Assembly (NCBI GenBank): GCA_018813765.1
Contig: JAHJBC010000006.1
Span: forward strand, 62,001 to 126,000
Length of the DNA stretch: 64,000 nucleotides
DNA from: Gammaproteobacteria bacterium
GTDB lineage: Bacteria; Pseudomonadota; Gammaproteobacteria; Burkholderiales; Gallionellaceae
Direction: 5' to 3'
This document shows positions 9,925 through 16,439 of the stretch, one piece after another. The position numbers and the translations under genes are program-made. The first letter of the stretch is position 1. Every line of letters starts with the position of its first letter. The notes under the pieces were generated by a model, which saw nothing but the letters and a program-made list of their open reading frames with translations, had not been told where the DNA came from and ran no database searches.

Positions 9925-10050
9925 TTAGCCACGGATAGACACGGATGAAACACGGATGGAAAGACAAAGCGTTTGAAGCCGGCTTGAATAATGCAAGCGG
10001 GGGCGGCGGTTGGTTTTATCCGTGTTTCATCCGTGTTCATCCGTGGCTAA
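9925..10050. repeat. CACGGATGAA inverted repeat element
   Basis: The left arm (TTAGCCACGGATAGACACGG and on) and the right arm (its near reverse complement, ending ATCCGTGGCTAA) are built from CACGGATG words. They flank a short unique centre, together forming a MITE-like element in the nikR-hoxJ gap. Confidence 0.8.
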
Positions 10051-10075
10051 TGGTTGTTTTATTTCTGAGACCTGA

Positions 10076-11422
10076 ATGAGTACTCGTTCCCACCCTACCC
10101 AATCCAGACTGCCCGTTCCGAGCGAGATCGAGCCGTTCTCGGAATCGGCCTGGATCGATGTCGTGCGCTCGATGGACGAGGTGTACAACGAGTTGCTGCA
10201 ATACGAGGTGGTGCTGGAACAGAAGAACTCCGAGCTGGAAGAGTCGCAGCAGTTCATCTACAGCATCCTCACCTCGATGTCCGACCTGCTGGTGGTGTGC
10301 GACCGCAACGCGGTGATCGAGGAGGTCAACCATTCGCTGCTGGCGTTCACCGGGCGCAGCGAGAAGGAGCTCAAGGGGGCGAAACTGGGTTCGCTGTTCG
10401 CCGACGAGAGCGGCTGCGACACGGCGAAACGCGTCATCTCCAGCCTGACCAGCGAACCGGCCAACGACATTGAGCTGCAGTTCAAGACACGCGATGGCGG
10501 CAGCACACCGGTGGCGTTGAATTTCACCCCGCGCCTTTCCGGCAACGGCAAGCTGCTCGGCGTGGTGATCACCGGACGCCCGCTGGGCGAGTTGCGCCGC
10601 GCCTATCACAAGTTGCGCGAGGCGCACGAAGAACTCAAGCGCACGCAGCAGCAGTTGCTGCAATCGGAGAAGATGGCCTCGCTCGGCAAGCTGGTGGCGG
10701 GTGTGGCGCACGAGCTCAACAACCCGATCAGCTTCGTGCTCGGCAACGTGCATGCGATGCAGAAATACACGCCGCGACTGAAACGCTATCTGGATGCGGT
10801 GCACGAGGGTGTGGCGGGTGCCGAGTTGCGCGCCCTGCGCGAGGAGTTGCGCATCGACCGCATCCTCGACGACCTCGCCCCGCTGCTGGCCGGAGCGGTG
10901 GAAGGTGCCGAACGCACGCGCGACATCGTGGACGGACTCAAGCGCTTCTCCGCCGCCGACCGCAACGAGAACATCGAATTCAACCTGGCCGAGGTCATCG
11001 AGCGTTCGGTGCACTGGGTCACGCGCGCCACGCCGGTCAATTTCCGCGTGCAGGTCGATGTGCCGAAAGACTTGCCGGTGTACGGTTCGCCCGGCCAGTT
11101 GCAGCAGGTCATCATCAACCTGGTGCAGAACGCGTCCGATGCCACCGAGCTGCAGAGCGACCCGCTGCTGACCATCACGGCCGAGCCCAACGACGAACGC
11201 GTGGTGATCCTGTTTCGCGATAACGGCAGCGGCATCCCCGAGCAGGAACTGGGCAAGATATTCGACCCCTTCCACACCACCAAACCGGTCGGCAAGGGCA
11301 CTGGCTTGGGCTTGTCGATCAGTTATGGCATCGTCGAACGACATGGCGGCGAGCTGTCGGTGAGCAATGTGGCGGGCGGCGGTGCGCAGTTCAAACTGTG
11401 CTTGCCGCGCGCGAAGCACTAA
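10076..11422 (+). CDS. hoxJ: PAS-domain histidine kinase HoxJ/HupT
   Basis: This is a soluble sensor kinase of 448 residues, lacking membrane segments. A PAS domain spans about residues 60-170, followed by a helical linker, the HisKA phosphoacceptor motif (GVAHELNNP, near residue 216) and a HATPase domain (N-box NLVQNASDA, G1 DNGSGIP, G2 GTGLGLSI). HoxJ/HupT kinases interact with the regulatory hydrogenase through their PAS region and phosphorylate HoxA/HupR when H2 is absent, switching off hydrogenase expression. The gene order hoxA-hoxB-hoxC-nikR-hoxJ supports that role here. Other PAS kinases share this architecture, so the name rests partly on context. Confidence 0.88.
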   Translation: MSTRSHPTQSRLPVPSEIEPFSESAWIDVVRSMDEVYNELLQYEVVLEQKNSELEESQQFIYSILTSMSDLLVVCDRNAVIEEVNHSLLAFTGRSEKELKGAKLGSLFADESGCDTAKRVISSLTSEPANDIELQFKTRDGGSTPVALNFTPRLSGNGKLLGVVITGRPLGELRRAYHKLREAHEELKRTQQQLLQSEKMASLGKLVAGVAHELNNPISFVLGNVHAMQKYTPRLKRYLDAVHEGVAGAELRALREELRIDRILDDLAPLLAGAVEGAERTRDIVDGLKRFSAADRNENIEFNLAEVIERSVHWVTRATPVNFRVQVDVPKDLPVYGSPGQLQQVIINLVQNASDATELQSDPLLTITAEPNDERVVILFRDNGSGIPEQELGKIFDPFHTTKPVGKGTGLGLSISYGIVERHGGELSVSNVAGGGAQFKLCLPRAKH

Positions 11423-11527
11423 CCACTTGGCATATCCGCCTGGGTCGCTGCCCAAACAAGTGCACAAGTTGATTTGCATGATGAGACAGGCATAATCCCG
11501 GAAGCAGCAACTGAAAAGGAGAAAACC

Positions 11528-11773
11528 ATGAACATGGACTTCAGGCCCTACATAACACGTGATCCCTTGATCTGCGGCGGAGAGCCTGTTATCACCGGCA
11601 CGCGGGTTACAGTGCGCACCGTACTCGCGAGCCTGGCCGAAGGGATGAGCACGGACGAAATATTGCAAGATTTTCCGACTCTCAGCCGTGATGCCGTGCG
11701 CGCCGTTGTCGCTTTTGCTGCGGTATCCGCAGAAGAAGACCTGCCGTTGCCGGCAACCCCTGTACTCGCATGA
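11528..11773 (+). CDS. DUF433-family antitoxin
   Basis: The 81-residue product matches the DUF433 pattern: ITRDPLICGGEPVITGTRVTVRTVLASLAEGMSTDEI then a helix-turn-helix-like region (FPTLSRDAVRAVVAFA). DUF433 proteins are usually antitoxins encoded just upstream of a DUF5615 (PIN-like) toxin. The ATG at 11528 has a GAAAAGGAG ribosome site. Its stop codon overlaps the start of the truncated toxin reading frame at 11770 (ATGA), the usual coupling for this pair. Confidence 0.85.
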   Translation: MNMDFRPYITRDPLICGGEPVITGTRVTVRTVLASLAEGMSTDEILQDFPTLSRDAVRAVVAFAAVSAEEDLPLPATPVLA

Positions 11774-11817
11774 AGATCAAACTCGACGAAAACTTGCCCA
11801 TTGGCAAAAGAAGCTAG
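11770..11817 (+). pseudogene. Truncated DUF5615 toxin remnant
   Basis: The reading frame starts inside the antitoxin stop codon (ATGA) and encodes MKIKLDENLPIGKRS before a stop. MKIKLDENLP is the typical start of DUF5615 PIN-like toxins, which are normally over 100 residues. Similarity stops at about base 11803, exactly where the direct repeat of 11803-11900 begins, so the toxin was cut by the event that placed the accessory array here. I could not find the missing toxin body elsewhere in the window. Confidence 0.7.
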
Positions 11818-11900
11818 GCTTGAATTATTTTTCGGGATGAGATGAAAAACGAAATGGGAATAATGATGAGTGGAAAAAACAATTCGAGGCCCCTTAGTTC
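11803..11900 (+). repeat. Direct repeat, copy 1 (pair with 12795-12894)
   Basis: About 98 bp beginning GGCAAAAG and ending CCCTTAGTTC, roughly four-fifths identical by eye to 12795-12894. The shared core has TTTTTCGGGATGA, then AAAAACGAAATGGGAA, then ATGATGAGTG and AAAACAATTC. In both copies the repeat is followed by a GTTAGGC site and then the start of a small gene. Both could encode a short peptide starting MMS(G/E)KNNS. Confidence 0.8.
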
Positions 11901-11911
11901 ACGCTTAATTT

Positions 11912-11918
11912 GTTAGGC
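11912..11918 (+). other. attC-like core site GTTAGGC
   Basis: GTTAGGC matches the integron core consensus GTTRRRY and is preceded by CGCTTAATTT, like the 3' half of attC sites. The next gene starts 5 bases after it, the short spacing typical of gene cassettes. The 5' half of a full attC is not recognisable. Confidence 0.5.
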
Positions 11919-11923
11919 ACCCC

Positions 11924-12430
11924 ATGCTACCTCGCGTATTCACTACTGCTGACGGTCTTCTCCCAGTTGACCTTGCTCACTGTGGCCTCGACCATCTGAC
12001 ATCTGCGCAAAGACTATTCAACAGTGGCCCAAGCCATTACGACTCAGCCGGATATCTCGCACATATTGGCATCGAGTTACTTTTCAAAGGATGGCTTCTT
12101 GAATCTACTGGGCGTTTTGAAGGTATACACAATCTCGGCACCTTGCACGGTCAGTTGGTTAGCTTCGCTGCTGCACCAACACTTGATGACCAATCTTCGA
12201 ATGTGCTCGTGCTACTAGACCAATACGAATCACTTCGCTACCCCAATCGAAAGAACCCTATCGAAGTTTGACAAGGTCATTGGTCAGTAATCGAAGCACT
12301 TGTTGGGTTGCTTTGTCGCTCTATGCCGCCGTCAATTGAACGAGAATTGGGCAACGTAGCGTTCGGGCATAAAGCAGGGAGAGTTCTCATGAAAAAGAAG
12401 GTCGAGAGTGGGGCTGGTGAAAGTCTTTAA
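11924..12430 (+). pseudogene. HEPN-like protein interrupted by in-frame TGA
   Basis: From the ATG at 11924, 115 codons encode a helical protein with a HEPN-like pattern (YLAHIGIELLFKGWLLES followed by GIHNLGTLHGQL). A TGA stops it at 12269-12271. The same frame then continues for 52 codons (QGHWSVIEALVGLLCRSMPP and on) to a TAA at 12428. The continuation reads as protein, so a point change (for example GGA to TGA) has probably truncated a gene of about 168 codons. A functional 115-residue product is the alternative. Its A/T-richer base composition than the flanking hox genes and its start 5 bases after a GTTAGGC site suggest a mobile gene cassette. The HEPN assignment is by pattern only. Confidence 0.5.
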
Positions 12431-12491
12431 TTCGGCAAGGTTATCTCGAAAAACGATGCGCGCTTCCTTCAATTGTTAATAGGATCAACAT

Positions 12492-12746
12492 ATGTCAGAG
12501 AACGTTTTTTGGGAATACAACGGATGGGCGATCCTGATAACGATTCTCGGCCCGATATATTCCATCATCCAAGCTGAATCGAAAATGTACGGTTTCCTGT
12601 TACGCAGTTGGCTACCACTTTTCTGGCTTGTTTCAATCGTTCTCCTGTTTGTTCTAAGTAACTGGATACCTGCTGCTCTGTATATTCCATGTTGGATTCT
12701 CGGCATTGTGCTGGCGTCGATAGTGAAGCACCGTGGTCTTGGCTAG
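12492..12746 (+). CDS. Small membrane protein, unknown
   Basis: An 84-residue product I do not recognise. It has three hydrophobic stretches (WAILITILGPIYSII; FLLRSWLPLFWLVSIVLLFVL; IPAALYIPCWILGIVLASIV) and a basic C-terminus (KHRGLG), so it is likely an inner-membrane protein. It begins 61 bases after the HEPN-like gene and is A/T-richer than core genes. Whether it belongs to the same cassette or its own is unclear, since no good attC is visible between them. Confidence 0.5.
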   Translation: MSENVFWEYNGWAILITILGPIYSIIQAESKMYGFLLRSWLPLFWLVSIVLLFVLSNWIPAALYIPCWILGIVLASIVKHRGLG

Positions 12747-12794
12747 TTCTCCGCGAAAGGGTGAGAGCGAGTGATTGCAAGGCAAATTGGGCTA

Positions 12795-12894
12795 GGCAAA
12801 AGGGGCTAAGCTCGAATTTTTTTCGGGATGAAACGAAAAACGAAATGGGAAAGATGATGAGTGAAAAAAACAATTCAGCCTGGCTCCTTAGTTC
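12795..12894 (+). repeat. Direct repeat, copy 2 (pair with 11803-11900)
   Basis: About 100 bp starting GGCAAAAGG and ending CTCCTTAGTTC. It follows the small membrane-protein gene. About 70 further bases with two hairpins (GCGGCTACCGC; GGGACGGGGAAGTCCC) separate it from the GTTAGGC at 12965, whereas copy 1 has only 11 bases before its GTTAGGC. Confidence 0.8.
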
Positions 12895-12964
12895 TTGCAT
12901 CATGGCACTTGTTGCCGTCTGCGGCTACCGCCGCAACCTCGGGACGGGGAAGTCCCTTTCATTC

Positions 12965-12971
12965 GTTAGGC
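12965..12971 (+). other. attC-like core site GTTAGGC
   Basis: GTTAGGC, matching GTTRRRY, lies 13 bases before the ATG of the next small gene at 12985. It is the expected position of a cassette boundary. The 5' half of the attC is not clear. Confidence 0.5.
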
Positions 12972-12984
12972 CGCTACCGAAAAC

Positions 12985-13347
12985 ATGACCGAGTCCACAC
13001 CAAAATCTCCCGGCGCAGCCGATTACGCCGCTGTTATTGCCTGTGCGGTCGTTCCTGTTGCGGTAATCGTGTGGGGCATGGGCTCAGGCAATCCTTACGG
13101 CTACTACGTCTTTCTGCGTGTTGTTGTCTGCTTTAGCGCAATTGTCTTTGCTGCTCTTGGCTCGGGTCATAAGCGCGACAACCTTTGGTTCTTGTTCGCA
13201 GCTATCGGGGTGCTATACAACCCATTCATTCCCTTCCATTTAGCTCGCGGCACCTGGCTGTTGTTCAACGCGGCAACAATCGCAGCATTCATCTATGGGC
13301 TGTTCTTTTGGTTGGCCGCTGTGCGTAAATCTCGTAACGCGGCCTAA
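12985..13347 (+). CDS. DUF6804-like membrane protein (gene cassette)
   Basis: A 120-residue protein with about four membrane segments (AAVIACAVVPVAVIVWGM; VFLRVVVCFSAIVFAAL; LWFLFAAIGVLYNPFIP; LFNAATIAAFIYGLFFWLA). The motif YNPFIPFHLARGTWLLFNAAT resembles DUF6804 family proteins, small membrane proteins of unknown function. The TAA stop lies inside GCCTAAC, the first box of a near-canonical attC, so this is a bona fide cassette arrangement: core site, gene, attC. Function unknown. Confidence 0.75.
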   Translation: MTESTPKSPGAADYAAVIACAVVPVAVIVWGMGSGNPYGYYVFLRVVVCFSAIVFAALGSGHKRDNLWFLFAAIGVLYNPFIPFHLARGTWLLFNAATIAAFIYGLFFWLAAVRKSRNAA

Positions 13348-13401
13348 CAATTCAGTCAAGCCGAAGCCACTTCGCGGCTCGGCTTAATTCAGGCGTAAGG
13401 C
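13342..13401 (+). other. Integron attC recombination site
   Basis: A 60-bp imperfect palindrome starting GCCTAAC (RYYYAAC box, overlapping the preceding stop codon) and ending GTAAGGC. The arms CAAGCCGAAGCC and GGCTCGGCTTAATT pair around CACTTCGC. Length, inner boxes and position match attC sites of integron gene cassettes. The terminal core reads GTAAGGC instead of GTTRRRY, a one-base departure that may reduce recombination. Confidence 0.85.
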
Positions 13402-13441
13402 GTACCGTATCGCCATTAATGCGGTAATTGAAAGGAGACTC

Positions 13442-13768
13442 ATGTCAACCAAATTCAATCGTGGCAAGGCATATCACGGAAGCAGTGCCGTAACCGAGGG
13501 GAAACTTCAAGGTGCTACGGATACCGACTACTTCTATTTTTTCTGTCCTGTTTGCGAGGGCAAGCAAATCATGCGACCGCTTGACTATGAGGTGCGCCAA
13601 GAGCAACCCGACAACCCATATAACGATCAGTTGAAATCAAAGGCGGTCAAAGGCTTTACTCTTGCCTTTAAGTTGCATTGCGAAAAATGCAACCTCACTG
13701 ACTTCGTTAAGGTTTCAAATCTCGGCTGGCAGGGTGGCGATTTTGAAGCTCGTGTTAAACCTGCCTAA
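13442..13768 (+). CDS. Zinc-ribbon-like protein, unknown (gene cassette)
   Basis: A 108-residue protein with two Cys pairs, FFCPVCEGK near residue 37 and LHCEKCNLTDFV near residue 80, suggesting one zinc ribbon split by a basic insert. No membrane segment or signal. The ATG at 13442 has an AAAGGAGA ribosome site. It starts about 40 bases after the attC at 13342-13401, and its TAA stop again lies inside GCCTAAC, so it is probably the last cassette of the array. I do not recognise a family with known function. Confidence 0.7.
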   Translation: MSTKFNRGKAYHGSSAVTEGKLQGATDTDYFYFFCPVCEGKQIMRPLDYEVRQEQPDNPYNDQLKSKAVKGFTLAFKLHCEKCNLTDFVKVSNLGWQGGDFEARVKPA

Positions 13769-13769
13769 C
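13763..13769 (+). other. attC 5' box GCCTAAC, truncated site
   Basis: GCCTAAC overlaps the stop of the zinc-ribbon gene, as in a complete cassette, but no inverted partner or GTTRRRY box follows in the next 150 bases. It looks like the broken right edge of the cassette array. Confidence 0.45.
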
Positions 13770-14035
13770 CCTGGGGTCAACCTAACGAACTTATATGTGT
13801 GAGGGTAAGTGGCAGTGATAATTGTCGGCAAAATTAGCGGCAGGTTCGAAATGTGGTATTTAATATAATGTCGGACATGCAGTTGATTGGACTTTGCGCA
13901 CATTTTGGATTGATTTATTGGTAAGTGGTCTGGCTTGCTTTAACAGTTATAACCATTCTTATAGCCAGAATCAGCAGCAGTTTGTTTTGTGCAAGTTAGC
14001 GTGAAAAAAAGGCTTGGCTCGTTTTGAATCACACC
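13770..14035. other. Noncoding A/T-rich stretch
   Basis: No convincing gene, RNA or repeat was seen. The base composition is clearly A/T-richer than the core genes, consistent with accessory DNA at the edge of the cassette array. Confidence 0.5.
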
Positions 14036-14437
14036 ATGTCGTTTATCCTGAAAGAGCTTGCCCGCCCGTGGAAATTGTTCACCCTTGGGGGCGGTGTCGG
14101 TCTACTGGTATGGGGCTCGTTCTATTACGTTGCCCCGGATTGGGATATTCCAATCAGTTTGATCATGGCTTTTTTCGCATATCTGACGGCAAGTTGGTCC
14201 ATGCACGTCATGGTCGAAAGAAAGTGGCGCGATTTTCCGTTGATGTTGCTTGCGACTTGGTGGACGGTGGATGGATGCTACTCGCTCTATTGGTATTACA
14301 AGGATCCCGTTGTTTGGGTATACATGCGCGAGGCAAATGCGCCTGCCTCGCTGTGCCTATATTGGATGTGCGGCCTAGTGTGGTTCTGGAATGGCTCGTT
14401 GAGAGAGCTTGCTGCAAGGCTTTCGCGAGAGAACTAA
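14036..14437 (+). CDS. Four-helix membrane protein, unknown
   Basis: A 133-residue protein, start MSFILKELARPWKLF. Hydrophobic segments near residues 15-32, 38-57, 66-85 and 103-122 suggest four membrane helices; tryptophan and tyrosine are frequent (DGCYSLYWYY). I do not recognise the family. ATG 14036 is preferred to a TTG four codons upstream. An overlapping frame across 14014-14514 is less likely because this frame alone shows a coherent membrane-protein pattern. It may be part of the accessory pocket, but no attC borders it. Confidence 0.55.
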   Translation: MSFILKELARPWKLFTLGGGVGLLVWGSFYYVAPDWDIPISLIMAFFAYLTASWSMHVMVERKWRDFPLMLLATWWTVDGCYSLYWYYKDPVVWVYMREANAPASLCLYWMCGLVWFWNGSLRELAARLSREN

Positions 14438-14725
14438 TCTATCAAGGAAGGGTAAAAAGGCAGGGTAAAAAGGTACCTGAGTCGAAAAGTTTTCTCCCTT
14501 CCACGTTGGACTGAAAAAGAGAGCGGAGCCAAAGGGGTCAGCCTCGCAATATCCCTGAAAACAGAATCGGTCGGAAATATCTCGGCGCGGTAGTGCGCAA
14601 TATCCAACGGGCATTGCGCCGTATGGAATTCAACATCCGTAGCAATTCTCTGTGCTTATTCCCTCCTGCACGAGATGGAGCGACGATTTGCAGGAACAGG
14701 GCGGCAGGCTTAGACTGTTCGCAAT

Positions 14726-15004
14726 ATGAAAATCATCTATCGACAACACGCTATCAAGCGGATGCACGAAAGAGGCATCTCGGAAGAAGAGGTAGAGCAG
14801 GCAGTAGCGAACGGGGCCATTATCGAGAGCTACCCGAACGACACACCGTTCGCCAGCGCTTTGCTTCTGGGAATGGCAGGAACCAGAGCAATACACGTAG
14901 TTTTTGCCGATGATGTTCAGGATGACATACGAATCATCATCACCGTTTATGTGCCAGACTGTACTATCTGGAATGAAGATTTAAAGACGAGGAGGCAAGC
15001 ATGA
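14726..15004 (+). CDS. DUF4258 toxin-like protein
   Basis: A 92-residue protein of the DUF4258 type, with the early pattern YRQHAIKRMHERGISEEEVEQAVANG and a following beta-rich half (IHVVFADD, IRIIITVYVPD). The Hx2KRMxERGI pattern is typical of RelE-like or MqsR-neighbouring toxins paired with a YgiT-type zinc-finger partner. Such a partner follows immediately and overlaps by 4 bp (ATGA), so this is likely the toxin of a type II module, encoded first as in mqsRA. Toxicity itself is inferred from family and arrangement. Confidence 0.82.
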   Translation: MKIIYRQHAIKRMHERGISEEEVEQAVANGAIIESYPNDTPFASALLLGMAGTRAIHVVFADDVQDDIRIIITVYVPDCTIWNEDLKTRRQA

Positions 15005-15222
15005 AATGCCCTATCTGCAAACACGGTAACACGCATGCCGGTGTTGCCAGCATCACGCTGGAGCGTGGCGATTCAACCGTAATGTTCAAGAGCGTGCCGG
15101 CTGAAATCTGCGACAACTGCGGCGAGGTATACCATGATGCGAAGGTAACAAAATCGCTCCTGGAGCAAGCCGATCTTGCAGCAAAAAGTGGTGTTGAAAT
15201 CGACGTTCGAAGATACGCCTGA
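15001..15222 (+). CDS. YgiT/MqsA-type zinc-finger antitoxin
   Basis: A 73-residue protein with the four-cysteine zinc motif CPICKHG near residue 3 and CDNCGEVY near residue 37, the hallmark of YgiT/MqsA N-terminal domains. The C-terminal helix-turn-helix of full MqsA is absent, as in many short partners of DUF4258 toxins. It overlaps the upstream toxin-like gene by 4 bp and is followed by a strong intrinsic terminator, so the two form one unit. Confidence 0.85.
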   Translation: MKCPICKHGNTHAGVASITLERGDSTVMFKSVPAEICDNCGEVYHDAKVTKSLLEQADLAAKSGVEIDVRRYA

Positions 15223-15235
15223 TATCCCAAACGCA

Positions 15236-15257
15236 AAAACCCGCTACGGCGGGTTTT
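15236..15257 (+). terminator. Intrinsic terminator after YgiT-type gene
   Basis: Stem AAAACCCGC/GCGGGTTTT with a TACG loop, ending in a T run. It lies 14 bases after the antitoxin stop. The A/T arms make it usable in both directions. Confidence 0.85.
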
Positions 15258-15558
15258 ATATTGCCCACAATTTTGGTGGGAGATCAGCGGGAACGGACAT
15301 GAGTTGCGTTCAAATTTCTACCCCCATCCCAGCCTTCCCCCTGCAAGGGGGAAGGAGTGAGGCGATGGCGTATTGTCTTGACTGAACCTGTCACAACCAA
15401 ACCGGTAACAAACCGGTAAGCAAACTTTCAGTTTCGTCATAATGTACCTGATGCTGGGCGCTGACCGGGGCAGGCTGGTCTAAAAATTATTCAATATAAA
15501 CATGGCAATGAAGGCGTGGTTGAGCCTTCCGTTTTCCCCGTCACTCTTCCCCCTCCAG
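15258..15558. other. Noncoding region upstream of nickel permease
   Basis: No gene was seen. It contains a C-rich/G-rich palindrome (CTTCCCCCTGCAAGGGGGAAG, near 15333) related to the other intergenic repeats, and a short direct repeat AAACCGGTAA at about 15402 and 15412. Confidence 0.55.
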
Positions 15559-15574
15559 TGGCATAATTCTTGTT
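15559..15574 (+). promoter_or_regulatory. Possible sigma-54 promoter of the NiCoT gene
   Basis: TGGCAT, five bases, then TTGTT fits the -24/-12 pattern (consensus TGGCAC-N5-TTGCA) with two departures, including the usual C at -12. It is 35 bases before the permease ATG. The HoxA-type regulator in the window belongs to the sigma-54 activator family, which makes the idea reasonable. Confidence 0.35.
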
Positions 15575-15608
15575 AAGAAGAGAAGCGGAATCTTCATACG
15601 GAGGCATT

Positions 15609-16421
15609 ATGGAAACGGTTAGCGGCAGCATCTATCCCCTGGTCGCGCTGGCGCTGGTGCTGGGCATGAAGCACGGCATGGATGCCGACCATCTCGCCAC
15701 CATCGACGGTCTTACCCGTTTCAACGCCGCCGCCGGTCGCGGCAAGCTGGCGCGTTTGTGCGGTCTGTTGTTCTCGCTGGGGCACGGTGTGGTGGTCTGC
15801 ATCGTCGCAGTCGCCACCGGCCTTCTGTTCCAGCAGGGCGCGGTGCCCGTGTGGATGGACGATGTCGGCGCTTGGGTGTCGGCGTTCTTTTTGATCACGC
15901 TGGGTGCGCTCAATCTGTATGCGGTGTTCACCACGCCCGCGCATGAGATGGTGCAAATGGTCGGGCTCAAGGGGCGCTGGCTGGGCAAGTTGCGGCACAC
16001 GGGCAATCCCGTGCTGATCGCCATGGTGGGGGCGCTGTTCGCATTCTCTTTCGATACGCTGTCGCAGGCCGCGCTGTTCTCCGCCACCGCCACGCAATAC
16101 GGCGGCGTACTTCCCGCGTTGCTGCTGGCGCTGTGCTTTATGCTCGGCATGATGGTCACCGATGCGGCCAACGGGCTGTGGATCTCGCATCTGCTGCGCC
16201 GTGCCGATGCCACCGCACGCGCCGCTTCGCGCATCATGGGTGTCACCGTGGCATTGCTGAGTCTGTTCGTGGCGGCGCTGGGATTGTCGCGCCGTTTCTT
16301 CCCCGAAGCATCCTCATGGCAGGAAGGACGCGAGCTGTTCATCGGCATATCCATCATTGCGGTGATCGCTGTCAGTTTCCTGTTCGCGCGCATGAGCCAG
16401 CGCGTATCCGCGCCGGCCTGA
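15609..16421 (+). CDS. hoxN: NiCoT nickel/cobalt permease (HoxN-like)
   Basis: This high-affinity nickel or cobalt permease belongs to the NiCoT family and would supply nickel for the hydrogenase. The 270-residue product has the signature HGMDADHLATID (H-x4-D-H) in the first helix region near residue 21, and the later family motif FSFDTLSQAALFS. About seven to eight membrane segments are visible. It has the shorter length seen in some bacterial members. The ATG at 15609 follows a GGAGG ribosome site. Its position near the hydrogenase sensor and NikR genes points to nickel rather than cobalt, but metal selectivity cannot be read from sequence alone. Confidence 0.92.
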   Translation: METVSGSIYPLVALALVLGMKHGMDADHLATIDGLTRFNAAAGRGKLARLCGLLFSLGHGVVVCIVAVATGLLFQQGAVPVWMDDVGAWVSAFFLITLGALNLYAVFTTPAHEMVQMVGLKGRWLGKLRHTGNPVLIAMVGALFAFSFDTLSQAALFSATATQYGGVLPALLLALCFMLGMMVTDAANGLWISHLLRRADATARAASRIMGVTVALLSLFVAALGLSRRFFPEASSWQEGRELFIGISIIAVIAVSFLFARMSQRVSAPA

Positions 16422-16439
16422 TGCTCGTCGAAGGGGGAG

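Noticed and set aside
9925-10050. Possible CRISPR array from repeated CACGGATG words
   Set aside because: The copies form two inverted arms rather than regularly spaced direct repeats with unique spacers, and no cas gene is present.
12861-13136. Frames crossing the cassette boundary at 12965
   Set aside because: They run through the core site and direct repeat, and overlap the better-supported gene at 12985. Only the short MMSxKNNS start is kept as part of the repeat description.
14014-14514. Alternative frame overlapping the membrane protein at 14036-14437
   Set aside because: The 14036 frame gives a coherent four-helix membrane protein; this one is charged and without pattern.
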